From NCBI GenBank assembly GCA_041654095.1, contig JBAZED010000006.1:3659-67658 (forward strand): a stretch of DNA of 64,000 nt. Reading direction: 5' to 3'. The first letter of the stretch is position 1. Each line of letters begins with the position of its first letter. A program made the translations under genes and the position numbers. The stretch is from UBA1424 sp041654095. Its GTDB lineage: Bacteria > Bacillota_I > Bacilli_A > RFN20 > CAG-826. Below are positions 35,101-42,475 of the stretch, one piece after another. The notes under the pieces were generated by a model, which worked only from the letters and a program-made list of their open reading frames with translations, did no database searches and was not told the DNA's origin.

Positions 35101-35129
35101 TTGATAATTATTTTGGGCTGTGTTAACTT
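35101..35129 (+). promoter_or_regulatory. probable promoter of the HU gene
   Basis: TTGATA (35101-35106), 17-base spacer, TAACTT (35124-35129) with an extended TG (TGT before TAACTT). Confidence 0.5.
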
Positions 35130-35156
35130 TTAGTAAGAAACCAAAGGAGTATTTAT

Positions 35157-35429
35157 ATGAACAAAGCTGATCTGATTTTAGCTGTCGCTGAAGAAGCGGA
35201 ACTTTCCAAACGTCAAGCCGAGGTCGCCGTCGAGGCATTATTAAAGCTCGTCGAGAAGGCTCTCGTTAAAAAAGAAGCCGTCAAATTATCCGGTTTTGGC
35301 GTATTCGAGAACAAAAAGCGGGCCGCCCGCATTGGAACAAATCCGACATCGGGACAAAAAATTAAAATTCCGGCCAGCCACACCGTCTCATTCAAACCTT
35401 CAAAATCATTGAAAGAAAAGGTTAACTAG
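35157..35429 (+). CDS. hup: DNA-binding protein HU
   Basis: A 90-residue nucleoid protein of standard length: MNKADLILAVAEEAELSKRQ at the start, GFGVFENKKRAARIGTNPTSG, then IPASHTVSFKPSKSLKEKVN. AAAGGAG is 9 bases before ATG. A terminator follows at 35446. Confidence 0.97.
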   Translation: MNKADLILAVAEEAELSKRQAEVAVEALLKLVEKALVKKEAVKLSGFGVFENKKRAARIGTNPTSGQKIKIPASHTVSFKPSKSLKEKVN

Positions 35430-35445
35430 TTTCATTCTACTAGCT

Positions 35446-35472
35446 AAGGTTGGCAAAAGCCGACCTTTTTTT
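35446..35472 (+). terminator. Rho-independent terminator after HU
   Basis: A 9-bp stem AAGGTTGGC / GCCGACCTT (one U-G pair) with an AAAA loop, then seven T residues. Confidence 0.9.
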
Positions 35473-35488
35473 ATTGCCTACATTCCTA

Positions 35489-35494
35489 TACAAT
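35489..35494 (+). promoter_or_regulatory. -10 box 6 bases before the CCA-like gene start
   Basis: TACAAT followed by TTATCT and the ATG at 35501. There is no Shine-Dalgarno sequence, which fits a leaderless mRNA. Confidence 0.45.
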
Positions 35495-35500
35495 TTATCT

Positions 35501-36106
35501 ATGGATAAAACGATTTTCCGCGATTTGTCTGACCTGTTTGAGAAGCACGGCTTTTCCCTTTTTATGATCGGGGGAACGTCCCGCGATTTTCTATTGGGCA
35601 TCGATGTTCTTGATTACGATTTTGCGACCGATGCCACCCCCGAGGAGATGGAAGCATTTCTCGACGGCGCAGATGCGACATTTGCTAAATTCGGAACGAT
35701 GCGGTTTATTCATAAAAACCAGAGAATCGACATCGTCACCCTTCGCGTCGAAGGCGATTACGTCGATTATCGACATCCAAAGACCATTCGCTATGTCCGC
35801 GATATTAAGTTGGATTATGTTCGCCGCGATTTCACGATCAACGCCTTGTATATCAATCGCGATTTTCAAGTCCACGATTTCGCGGGAGGCTTGACCGACT
35901 TAAAGGCCGGCATCATCCGCTTGATCGGCGATCCCGAGAAGAGAATAATTGAAGATCCGCTCCGGATATTAAGAGCCGAACGCTTTGCGAAAAAGCTGGG
36001 GTTTAAAATTGAAGAGCAGACGTTGCTAGCGATGGAGAAGTATCGCCATCTTCTCAAAAAGCTCAATCCCGACAAGGTTCGCGAAGAAAAGAATAAGCAA
36101 AAGTAA
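35501..36106 (+). CDS. cca: CCA-adding/poly(A) polymerase head domain only
   Basis: A 201-residue class II nucleotidyltransferase. The head motif GGTSRDFLLG and catalytic LDYDFATDA, the template region RIDIVTLR, RRDFTINALYI, and neck motif GDPEKRIIEDPLRILRAERF are all present. Full Firmicutes CCA-adding enzymes are about 390-450 residues; this one stops soon after the neck with LNPDKVREEKNKQK and lacks the body and tail domains that position tRNA. The reading frame ends at TAA with no obvious continuation in other frames before dnaD. It may be a short functional form, or work with another partner. No ribosome site; see the -10 box at 35489. Confidence 0.8.
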   Translation: MDKTIFRDLSDLFEKHGFSLFMIGGTSRDFLLGIDVLDYDFATDATPEEMEAFLDGADATFAKFGTMRFIHKNQRIDIVTLRVEGDYVDYRHPKTIRYVRDIKLDYVRRDFTINALYINRDFQVHDFAGGLTDLKAGIIRLIGDPEKRIIEDPLRILRAERFAKKLGFKIEEQTLLAMEKYRHLLKKLNPDKVREEKNKQK

Positions 36107-36116
36107 TGTCTCTCTC

Positions 36117-36129
36117 CACGCTTAGCGTG
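36117..36129. repeat. 13-bp palindrome before dnaD
   Basis: CACGCT-T-AGCGTG, perfect, between the CCA-like gene and dnaD. A run ATTTTTA follows 9 bases later, so it could be a weak terminator or an operator. Confidence 0.35.
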
Positions 36130-36157
36130 ATAAGATATTTTTACGAAGAGGGTAACT

Positions 36158-36817
36158 ATGGATACGATTTCGATGGAAGCTCTCGACTTCCGCTACTTGC
36201 TAATCGAGCACTATAAAAAGATTGGCCTGGATGAAGATGATCTAGCCGTCGTTTTAGTCATCGACCATCTCCTCGAACAGAAAAACAAGTTTATCACCGC
36301 TGATTTATTGAGCCTCCGCATGAATTTGTCGACCGAAGCCATCGACAGGATTTTGGTTAAGCTCATCAATCGCGGCCTTCTCGAATATGAAACGGCTAAC
36401 AAAAACATCAAGACATCCCTCAAGCCACTTCGCAAAAAACTGTATAAAGAGTTTCAGCTTGCTTTAGCAAAAGAGCAAGAACTGAACTCATCCGCCGCTC
36501 GCAATGCCACGCTGAAAAATATCTATGAGGTGTTCGAAAAAGAATTGAGTCGCACTCTATCGCCTATCGAATTCTCCATCATCAACGAATGGGTGAACTT
36601 TGGCTATAGCGACGAGATGATTATCAACGCTTTAAAGGAAGCGGTCAGCAAAAACAAAAAGTCGCTCCGCTCCATCGACAAGATCCTCTTGCAGTGGCAG
36701 ACGCGTGATGACATGGAAAAAGAAGGTTACAGCGCAGTCAGCGAAAAGTGGAATAAAGATATCGAACAAACGATCAAAATCGCCAAGACCAAGTGGATCG
36801 ATGATGACGAAAAATAG
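36158..36817 (+). CDS. dnaD: DnaD primosome protein
   Basis: A 219-residue replication-initiation/restart protein. The N-terminal winged-helix part (1-95) is followed by the DDBH2 domain (about 120-190) ending in the DnaD motif RSIDKILLQW, the YxxxIxxxW-type signature. AGAGGG precedes ATG. The following nth gene overlaps by 17 bases, the same dnaD-nth order as Bacillus. Confidence 0.9.
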   Translation: MDTISMEALDFRYLLIEHYKKIGLDEDDLAVVLVIDHLLEQKNKFITADLLSLRMNLSTEAIDRILVKLINRGLLEYETANKNIKTSLKPLRKKLYKEFQLALAKEQELNSSAARNATLKNIYEVFEKELSRTLSPIEFSIINEWVNFGYSDEMIINALKEAVSKNKKSLRSIDKILLQWQTRDDMEKEGYSAVSEKWNKDIEQTIKIAKTKWIDDDEK

Positions 36818-37445
36818 CAACAAAATCAAAGTTTTCAAGTTATTTCTCGATAAGGCATTTCCCGATGCGAAATGCGAATTGACATATCAGCGCGATTACG
36901 AATTGCTCATCGCCGTCGTTTTAAGCGCTCAAACAACTGATAGGGCCGTCAATCTCGTCACCCCGATTTTGTTCTCGCGTTTCGATACGCTTTTAAAACT
37001 CAAAGAGGCTCCGCTCGCAGATATAGAAGATGCGATTCGCCCCATTGGCTTATATCGGAATAAGGCGACCAGCGTCAAAGGTATCGCGGCGATGCTCGTC
37101 GACGAATTTGGTGGAGTTGTGCCATCCGTGTCTTCAGAACTTCTCCGCCTTCCAGGTGTGGGGAACAAGACGCGGAACGTCATTCAAGCCGAGCTCTTTT
37201 CAATTCCGACAATGGCGGTCGACACGCACGTCGAACGCATTTCGAAACGCCTCGGCATCGCTTCCGAAAAAGACAATCCCGACGCCATTGAAAAGAAGCT
37301 AAGGCGATTATTAGAACCAAAGGATTTCATTAAGACGAATCATCAGATCATCGAGTTTGGAAGGCAGGTGTGTCACGCCCGAAATCCACAATGCAAAACT
37401 TGCGTGCTGAATGATTTGTGCAAATATTATCGTCAAAGCGCTTAA
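36801..37445 (+). CDS. nth: endonuclease III
   Basis: A 214-residue DNA glycosylase/AP lyase for oxidised pyrimidines. Helix-hairpin-helix LPGVGNKTRNVI with the catalytic Lys, VDTHVERISKRLG with the catalytic Asp, and the cluster motif CHARNPQCKTCVLNDLC (C-x6-C-x2-C-x5-C) are present, so it needs an Fe-S cluster. ATG at 36801 (or 36804) lies within the end of dnaD. Its stop overlaps the stop of recU on the other strand. Confidence 0.94.
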   Translation: MMTKNSNKIKVFKLFLDKAFPDAKCELTYQRDYELLIAVVLSAQTTDRAVNLVTPILFSRFDTLLKLKEAPLADIEDAIRPIGLYRNKATSVKGIAAMLVDEFGGVVPSVSSELLRLPGVGNKTRNVIQAELFSIPTMAVDTHVERISKRLGIASEKDNPDAIEKKLRRLLEPKDFIKTNHQIIEFGRQVCHARNPQCKTCVLNDLCKYYRQSA

Positions 37446-38023
37446 AAATATTGCGAATCGACTATTTCTAAGTAAAAAAGGCGCGGAATATAGCCTTTTT
37501 TGATTAAATGGCCGTTATTCTTAACATCGAGATAGGGAATTGATTTACGCTTTTCACCGCCGAAAGCCGCTATTACGAAGCTCGCATCGAGGAGATAGTC
37601 CTCGTCAAAGGCTTCAAAACGGATGATAAAAAAAGCAATTCCGGAATGTTTAATAACTCTTTTCAAATGCTCGATTTGATGAGTTGTGATGTTCGATAAT
37701 GGAAAAGAAGTGTGCAGTTTTGTGCTTTTCGCTTCAAAATCGAGATATTTACCGCGATAGACGCCGTTGTAATCAGTTGTCGACTGCTTTTCAAAATAGG
37801 CATCGACAATTTTAGCGCCTCGCGAGTAATCGACCTTGACGATATTGATCGGTGTCGGGCGCTTGGTGATGACCGCTATTTCTTTATCGATGTAAAACTG
37901 ATTCGAAATATTGATATCTTCCTCGAGATTCATCCCGCGGTTGGCGGTCGAAAGGCGAGAGACGATTTTCTTCTTTGGTTCGCTTTTGGATTTTGGGCTC
38001 GCGCCGCCGGGATATCTTATCAT
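37442..38023 (-). CDS. recU: Holliday junction resolvase RecU
   Basis: A 193-residue nuclease of recombination and chromosome segregation, the Firmicutes counterpart of RuvC. Core motif TTDYNGVYRGKYLDFEAKST carries the catalytic Asp, Glu and Lys; the start MIRYPGG and the segment RGMNLEEDIN are also RecU-like. It begins one base after the exonuclease gene, with the two on the same strand, and is convergent with nth by 4 bases. Confidence 0.94.
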   Translation of the reverse strand: MIRYPGGASPKSKSEPKKKIVSRLSTANRGMNLEEDINISNQFYIDKEIAVITKRPTPINIVKVDYSRGAKIVDAYFEKQSTTDYNGVYRGKYLDFEAKSTKLHTSFPLSNITTHQIEHLKRVIKHSGIAFFIIRFEAFDEDYLLDASFVIAAFGGEKRKSIPYLDVKNNGHLIKKGYIPRLFYLEIVDSQYF

Positions 38024-38024
38024 C

Positions 38025-38750
38025 TTAGCTCACGTATTCGTGGATCATCTCTTCAAATTCTTCAGGGGTCACGGATTCGCCCTTCGCTAACTGATTGACG
38101 AGCTTGGGAAGCGGGGATGGAAGGTTTTTGTTTTTGATGAGAATTTTTTTGTACTCTTCAGTTAGCAATTGAGGATTTTTGTGCATCGCATCATAGAGGC
38201 GAGCGAGATTGCGCGCGTCGTCGAGAGGATCGTGCTTGGTCCCATCGAATTCGACTCCGAAAATCTTCAGCGAATTTTCTAGCGAGAGGGAATTGCCTTT
38301 GCCGTCTTTGACATACTGGCTTAAAAAGGCGGCTAGATCCAAACAGCTATTCTTGATGAATCTAGCTTCGTCTTTGTTGGCGTCGAGATTGTGGCTGACG
38401 GATTGGCTGATGATTCGCAAATCGTGGCTCCCAAAAGTTATAAATAAAGATTTAGAATAAGCGCGACCAACATACTTCTTAAGTTCTTCCATGGCTTGGC
38501 GATAGGAAATTCCCTCAGCTTTCATCATTTCGTTGGTGATGCCCGTCAGTTGAATGACGACCTTGCCAATATTATTCTTGGAGACGACCAAACGCTTAAA
38601 ACCAGGATAGATTTTGCGGATCATCCCTTCTTTTGACAAGACGGCGTGCACGGCCCCGATGGCAATCATCTCATGCGAAAACTGGGTTCCTTCTAAATCG
38701 AGAAAGACGAGGTGACGACGGCTGCGAACTGCTTTTTTCAACTCTTTCAT
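38025..38750 (-). CDS. DEDD-family 3'-5' exonuclease (DnaQ/KapD-like)
   Basis: A 241-residue exonuclease with DEDDh residues: FLDLEGTQF near the N-terminus, the Asp in FGSHDLRII, and HDPLDDARNLARL. The C-terminal 50 residues lie beyond the exonuclease fold. The start chosen is the ATG at 38750; TATACT lies 13 bases upstream on the minus strand and there is no Shine-Dalgarno sequence, so the transcript may have almost no leader. A longer in-frame start at 38798 would lie before that -10. Partner to recU in a two-gene operon. Confidence 0.8.
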   Translation of the reverse strand: MKELKKAVRSRRHLVFLDLEGTQFSHEMIAIGAVHAVLSKEGMIRKIYPGFKRLVVSKNNIGKVVIQLTGITNEMMKAEGISYRQAMEELKKYVGRAYSKSLFITFGSHDLRIISQSVSHNLDANKDEARFIKNSCLDLAAFLSQYVKDGKGNSLSLENSLKIFGVEFDGTKHDPLDDARNLARLYDAMHKNPQLLTEEYKKILIKNKNLPSPLPKLVNQLAKGESVTPEEFEEMIHEYVS

Positions 38751-38824
38751 GGAATTCGCAAATAGTATAGCACTTGAGAGGCCATCAGCATAGTCCAAAA
38801 TGGAAGAAATAGGCGTTATTTAAA

Positions 38825-38853
38825 TTGTATTAAGGACAAAACTTTAATATAAT
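38825..38853 (+). promoter_or_regulatory. sigma-A-type promoter of gpsB-rnpB
   Basis: TTGTAT (38825-38830), 17-base spacer, perfect TATAAT (38848-38853). It should drive gpsB and the RNase P RNA that follows without a gap. Confidence 0.85.
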
Positions 38854-38873
38854 TAAAAAAAGAGGAACATATC

Positions 38874-39236
38874 GTGGATCATAAAGTGGCCTTGACATCA
38901 AAAGCCGTACTCAGCAAAGTTTTTTTAAAAGATGTCAAAGGCTATGATGCGCTCGAAGTCGATACCTTCCTCGATCAAGTCGTTAATGATTACCGACTTT
39001 TCGAAAAAGCGCTTCTGGAACGCGATGCTTATATCGCCGAACTGGAAACACTCGTCAAGAAGCACAAAGACAACTCGTCGCTTCTTGAAATCGAAAACGC
39101 CAAAGCTCAAAAGCGACTTGGAAACATTAAAGATGAGGGCAAAGTGTCTCTTCAAAATCTAGAGTATTTGCAAAAGATAGCCATTTACGAAAAAGAATTG
39201 TATCGCCTTGGCGTCGACCCATCTAAACTTAAATAG
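38874..39236 (+). CDS. gpsB: DivIVA/GpsB-family cell-division protein
   Basis: A 120-residue coiled-coil protein. The N-terminal membrane-targeting/partner domain reads LSKVFLKDVKGYDALEVDTF followed by LDQVVNDY, a clear GpsB/DivIVA signature; residues 45-85 form a coiled coil. By family it organises peptidoglycan synthesis at the division site. The start is GTG at 38874 with AGAGGAA upstream. It lies directly before rnpB, as in Bacillus. Confidence 0.9.
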   Translation: MDHKVALTSKAVLSKVFLKDVKGYDALEVDTFLDQVVNDYRLFEKALLERDAYIAELETLVKKHKDNSSLLEIENAKAQKRLGNIKDEGKVSLQNLEYLQKIAIYEKELYRLGVDPSKLK

Positions 39237-39580
39237 CACCGACCTCGATAACTACTGGTTAGTCCAGAGGAAAGTCCATGCTCGCACTGGCTGTGATGCC
39301 AGTAGTGATTGCGCTAGCGGAAAAGATAACGCTAGGTATGCGGGAGCGCATAACGGCGGGAAAAAGCCTAAAGCTTCGGCCACGGTCGTATCCCTGAAAG
39401 TGCCACAGTGACGCAGCTCGGCAGAAATGCTGAGGTGGAACGCGGTAAACCCCACAAGCGAGAAACCCAAATTTGGTAGGGGAAGTGTACCTAGAGAAGC
39501 GAATCGCGGTACGCATGCACATTGTGCATAGATAAATTGTTATCCTTGACAGAACATGGCTTACAGGGTCGGTACTCACT
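39237..39580 (+). ncRNA. rnpB: RNase P RNA, B-type
   Basis: Universal blocks are clear: GAGGAAAGTCCATGCTCGCA near 39276, GTGCCACAGTGACG, GTGGAACGCGGTAAACCCC, GCGAGAAACCCAAATTTGG and the 3' ACAGAACATGGCTTACAG. The terminal P1 helix pairs ACCGACC (39238-39244) with GGTCGGT (39567-39573). At about 340 bases it is shorter than the roughly 400-base Bacillus subtilis RNA. Its 5' end coincides with the gpsB stop codon, so it must be cut from or initiated within the gpsB message. pgsA begins about 10 bases after it. Confidence 0.96.
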
Positions 39581-39590
39581 TAGGAGAATT

Positions 39591-40214
39591 ATGAATTTGC
39601 CAACCAAGATAACGATCTCGAGAATCGTAATCGTCGTCGGAATGCTTATTGCTCTTTTCGTCCTATCGCTTTTGAACCTCACCGTCCCAACGCTGGGAAC
39701 AAGTGGCGTCAATGTCGTCTATTTCGTCACGGCCGTCGTCTTTGTCATTGCTTCAGCCACCGATTGGCTCGATGGCTATCTAGCTCGCCGCAACAATCAG
39801 ATAACCGACCTCGGCAAGTTCCTCGACCCGATCGCCGATAAACTCCTCATCGACGGGCTCCTGATCTTTCTGATCGCCGCACCGAAATACGCTCCTGATA
39901 ATTTAACCTTTTCGCTGTGGTGCGCGATTGTTTTAATCGCTCGCGACTTAATCGTCGATGCTTTGCGCTTGATTGCCGTCACGAAGAACAAAGTGATCGC
40001 CGCCAATATATTTGGCAAGGCCAAAACAATTTTGCAGATGATTGCGATCGTCGCTATTCTTTTCAACGGTTGGCCTTTTTCGTATTTTGATGCCGACTTT
40101 CCAAATGGCCTCCACATCGCTGAGCTGCTCGTCTATTTAGCGACAGCCGTCTCGCTTCTCTCGGGAATAATCTATGTCGTCCAGAATCGCCAAGTTTTAA
40201 AGGAGGGGAAATAA
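39591..40214 (+). CDS. pgsA: CDP-diacylglycerol-glycerol-3-phosphate phosphatidyltransferase
   Basis: A 207-residue integral membrane enzyme for phosphatidylglycerol synthesis. The CDP-alcohol phosphotransferase motif DGYLAR-x8-G-x3-D-x3-D is intact (DGYLARRNNQITDLGKFLD then PIAD). About five TM helices. The start at 39591 follows TAGGAG; an upstream in-frame start lies inside rnpB. It uses the product of gpsA. Confidence 0.95.
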   Translation: MNLPTKITISRIVIVVGMLIALFVLSLLNLTVPTLGTSGVNVVYFVTAVVFVIASATDWLDGYLARRNNQITDLGKFLDPIADKLLIDGLLIFLIAAPKYAPDNLTFSLWCAIVLIARDLIVDALRLIAVTKNKVIAANIFGKAKTILQMIAIVAILFNGWPFSYFDADFPNGLHIAELLVYLATAVSLLSGIIYVVQNRQVLKEGK

Positions 40215-40215
40215 G

Positions 40216-40680
40216 ATGAAAGCCCTAAAACTAGTCGAAATTCTTAAAGACAAACATCTGACGATAGGCGCGGTCGAATCAATGACCGGCGGCTTATTCG
40301 CTTCAGCCATCACCGACATCGCGGGGGCGAGTGAAGTATTCAAAGGCGGCATCGTCGCTTATTCATCCGAGGCTAAAAAAACACTCGTTGACGTACGGCC
40401 TGAAACAATTGATGAATTCGGGGCAATATCTTGGGAAGTCGCGAGCGAAATGGCGTATAACGGCCGCATCAAACTCGATGTTGACTACTGCCTCGCGGTC
40501 ACCGGCAATGCCGGACCGACGGCCGATTCTGGCAATCAAGAAATCGGTTGTGTCTTTATTGCTGTCGCGAGCCGCGATAGCATCTGGGGTGTGCCCTTGC
40601 ACCTCGAAGGCTCACGCGATGAAATTCGCCGGGCGAGCGTCAACGCCATGCTGACGACTTTAGAAGGAATTTTGAAGTAA
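40216..40680 (+). CDS. pncC: nicotinamide-nucleotide amidase (CinA C-terminal domain)
   Basis: A 154-residue stand-alone CinA C-terminal domain: TIGAVESMTGGLFASAITDI, GGIVAYSSEAKK and VTGNAGPTADSG. The N-terminal MoCF-like domain of Bacillus CinA is missing. By family it deamidates NMN to NaMN in pyridine-nucleotide salvage. GGAGGGG precedes ATG; pgsA ends one base before. Confidence 0.92.
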   Translation: MKALKLVEILKDKHLTIGAVESMTGGLFASAITDIAGASEVFKGGIVAYSSEAKKTLVDVRPETIDEFGAISWEVASEMAYNGRIKLDVDYCLAVTGNAGPTADSGNQEIGCVFIAVASRDSIWGVPLHLEGSRDEIRRASVNAMLTTLEGILK

Positions 40681-40730
40681 GTTTGCATCAAATTCGTTTT
40701 TTGTACCTATATATCTAGTGAGGATTAACA

Positions 40731-41729
40731 ATGGCAAAAGAAACATCAAAAGACAAACTAGCCGCTCTCGATGAGGCATTAAAAGCCATCGAGAAAACAT
40801 ACGGTAAAGGCGCGGTTATGCGCCTTGGCGAACGCCGTCACGTCGAAGTCGATGCGATTCCATCTGGATCGCTCTTGCTCGACTTCGCCTTAGGCGTCGG
40901 AGGTTACCCCAAAGGGCGGATCATCGAGGTTTATGGTCCGGAGAGCAGCGGTAAAACGACCTTGGCATTGCATGCCATCGCCGAAGCTCAAAAACAAGGT
41001 GGGAGAGCCGCTTTCGTCGATGCCGAGCACTCGATCGACCCCATCTACGCTCGCAATCTCGGCGTAGATATCGACGACTTGATCCTCTCGCAGCCCGATA
41101 GTGGCGAGCAGGCTCTCGAAATCGTCGAGATGCTGGCGTCGAGCGGCGCGATTGACATCATCGTTGTCGATAGCGTGGCCGCGCTTGTTCCGCAAGCGGA
41201 ACTAGATGGTTTGATGGCCGATAATCAAGTCGGTTTACAAGCTCGGCTCATGTCCAAAGCCATGCGCAAATTAGTGGCGGTATTAAACCGTTCTTCTTGC
41301 ACGATTATCTTCATCAACCAGCTGCGCGAAAAAGTTGGCATTGTCTATGGCAATCCCGAAACGACCAGCGGTGGACGGGCTCTTAAATTTTACGCGTCAG
41401 TCCGCGTCGACATCCGCCGTTCGGAAGCGATTAAGGACGGCAACGATATCGTCGGTAACACCGTCAATATCAAAATCGTCAAGAATAAAGTCGCCCCTCC
41501 TTTTAAATCATGTAAAGTCGACATTATCTATGGACACGGAATTTCGAAGGAAGGTGAAGTTCTCGATTTAGCAATCGAGACCGGCTTGATTAAGAAATCG
41601 GGTTCGTGGTATGAGTATAAAGGCGAGAGAATTGGCCAGGGTCGCGAGACCGCCAAAGAATTTTTAAAGAAAAACGAGACCGTCTACAATGATCTCGTCG
41701 CTCAGTTGAAAACGGGCATCGCCGAATAA
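40731..41729 (+). CDS. recA: recombinase RecA
   Basis: A 332-residue RecA: GKGAVMRLG, Walker A GPESSGKTTLAL (about residue 67), L2 and signature text ALKFYASVRVDIRR, and NKVAPPFK. GTGAGGA lies 8 bases before ATG. No LexA-type box (CGAAC-N4-GTTCG) was seen in the 50-base gap upstream. The C-terminal tail is short. Confidence 0.98.
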   Translation: MAKETSKDKLAALDEALKAIEKTYGKGAVMRLGERRHVEVDAIPSGSLLLDFALGVGGYPKGRIIEVYGPESSGKTTLALHAIAEAQKQGGRAAFVDAEHSIDPIYARNLGVDIDDLILSQPDSGEQALEIVEMLASSGAIDIIVVDSVAALVPQAELDGLMADNQVGLQARLMSKAMRKLVAVLNRSSCTIIFINQLREKVGIVYGNPETTSGGRALKFYASVRVDIRRSEAIKDGNDIVGNTVNIKIVKNKVAPPFKSCKVDIIYGHGISKEGEVLDLAIETGLIKKSGSWYEYKGERIGQGRETAKEFLKKNETVYNDLVAQLKTGIAE

Positions 41730-41731
41730 AG

Positions 41732-42028
41732 CTATTTCAGCTTGGCGATAACCTCAATATATTCGTTAAGAAAATCAATCAGCTCTTCTCGCTGCAAATC
41801 ACCGACTCGTTCCTGAATTTGCTCGACAAGAGTTTTTTGTTCAAGGCCGACGAGATAATCGATGGTCACATTGAGGATATGCGCTAATTTAATCAGAGTG
41901 TTGAGATCGGGATCACGAGTTCCAGCTTCATAATTGCTAATCGTTTTGGGACTGAGGTTTAATTGATCGGCAAGATCCTTCTGCTTGAGACCGGCTTTTT
42001 GACGGGCGGCTTTGAGGTTTATCATCAT
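41732..42028 (-). CDS. XRE-family HTH regulator
   Basis: A 98-residue protein with an HTH_3 domain: LKAARQKAGLKQKDLADQLN, SPKTISNYEAGTRDPDL, LIKLAHILNVTIDYLVG. The C-terminal helix may dimerise. Start at 42028 or 42025; neither has a Shine-Dalgarno sequence. The frame stays open upstream to 42283 (another 85 codons), so a longer protein cannot be excluded. It ends 3 bases from recA and interrupts the usual recA-rny order. Confidence 0.75.
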   Translation of the reverse strand: MMINLKAARQKAGLKQKDLADQLNLSPKTISNYEAGTRDPDLNTLIKLAHILNVTIDYLVGLEQKTLVEQIQERVGDLQREELIDFLNEYIEVIAKLK

Positions 42029-42475
42029 ACATACATTTTTAGCGATATGAACAACCCGTTGCAATTTATCTTTGATAATACCTACAAAATGTAGAATATC
42101 GTGCATAATACGGAACACTTCGTTCCTATATAACCCGATATATTCTTCGCTAAAGGCAATTGCATTACAGAAAGTAAGGTAGAGAGCGCTCTTTACCTTT
42201 TGCGAACAGGGCATTTCTATCACGCTCATTTCATTTCCGTTTTTTCTTTGTTTTATTTCTTTGTTCCTTTTGTTAAAATACATTTGTATCGAAAGATACT
42301 TATTACCATAGATTCTTCGTAGTCTTTCTTATCGGATCATATCCGTTATAAATAAGCGAATCGGCTCTTTTTATGCCACTTTTAGGTAATAATAACCATT
42401 TCAGTTAAACTTTTTCCTGTCTTTCCGTAGGAAAAAACAAAATCCGCTATCATTCATACCAAGGAGGTAATTATA
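42029..42475. other. 447-base region between the XRE gene and rny
   Basis: No confident gene. Inverted repeats are GTATC-GAAA-GATAC (about 42286-42299), CGGAT-CAT-ATCCG (42334-42346), and TTTTTCCT / AGGAAAAA (42411-42418 and 42429-42436). TATAAAT at 42348-42354 is a possible -10 for rny. The left 255 bases are open in frame with the XRE gene on the minus strand. Confidence 0.4.

Noticed and set aside
39238..39480. Open frames inside the RNase P RNA on both strands
   Set aside because: The segment is fully accounted for by conserved RNase P RNA structure.
39513..39529. Palindrome ATGCACA-T-TGTGCAT, similar to the one at 20621
   Set aside because: It lies inside the RNase P RNA between conserved blocks and is best explained as a hairpin of that RNA, not an operator.
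40681..40730. LexA/SOS box before recA
   Set aside because: No CGAAC-N4-GTTCG-like sequence is present in the gap.
41729..41743. AAGCT-ATTTC-AGCTT between recA and the XRE gene as a terminator
   Set aside because: The stem is only 5 bp with no proper U tail; it may end transcription weakly but is not supported.
42411..42436. Inverted repeat TTTTTCCT / AGGAAAAA as a terminator
   Set aside because: No T tract follows on either strand in the right place, and no gene ends just upstream on the plus strand.
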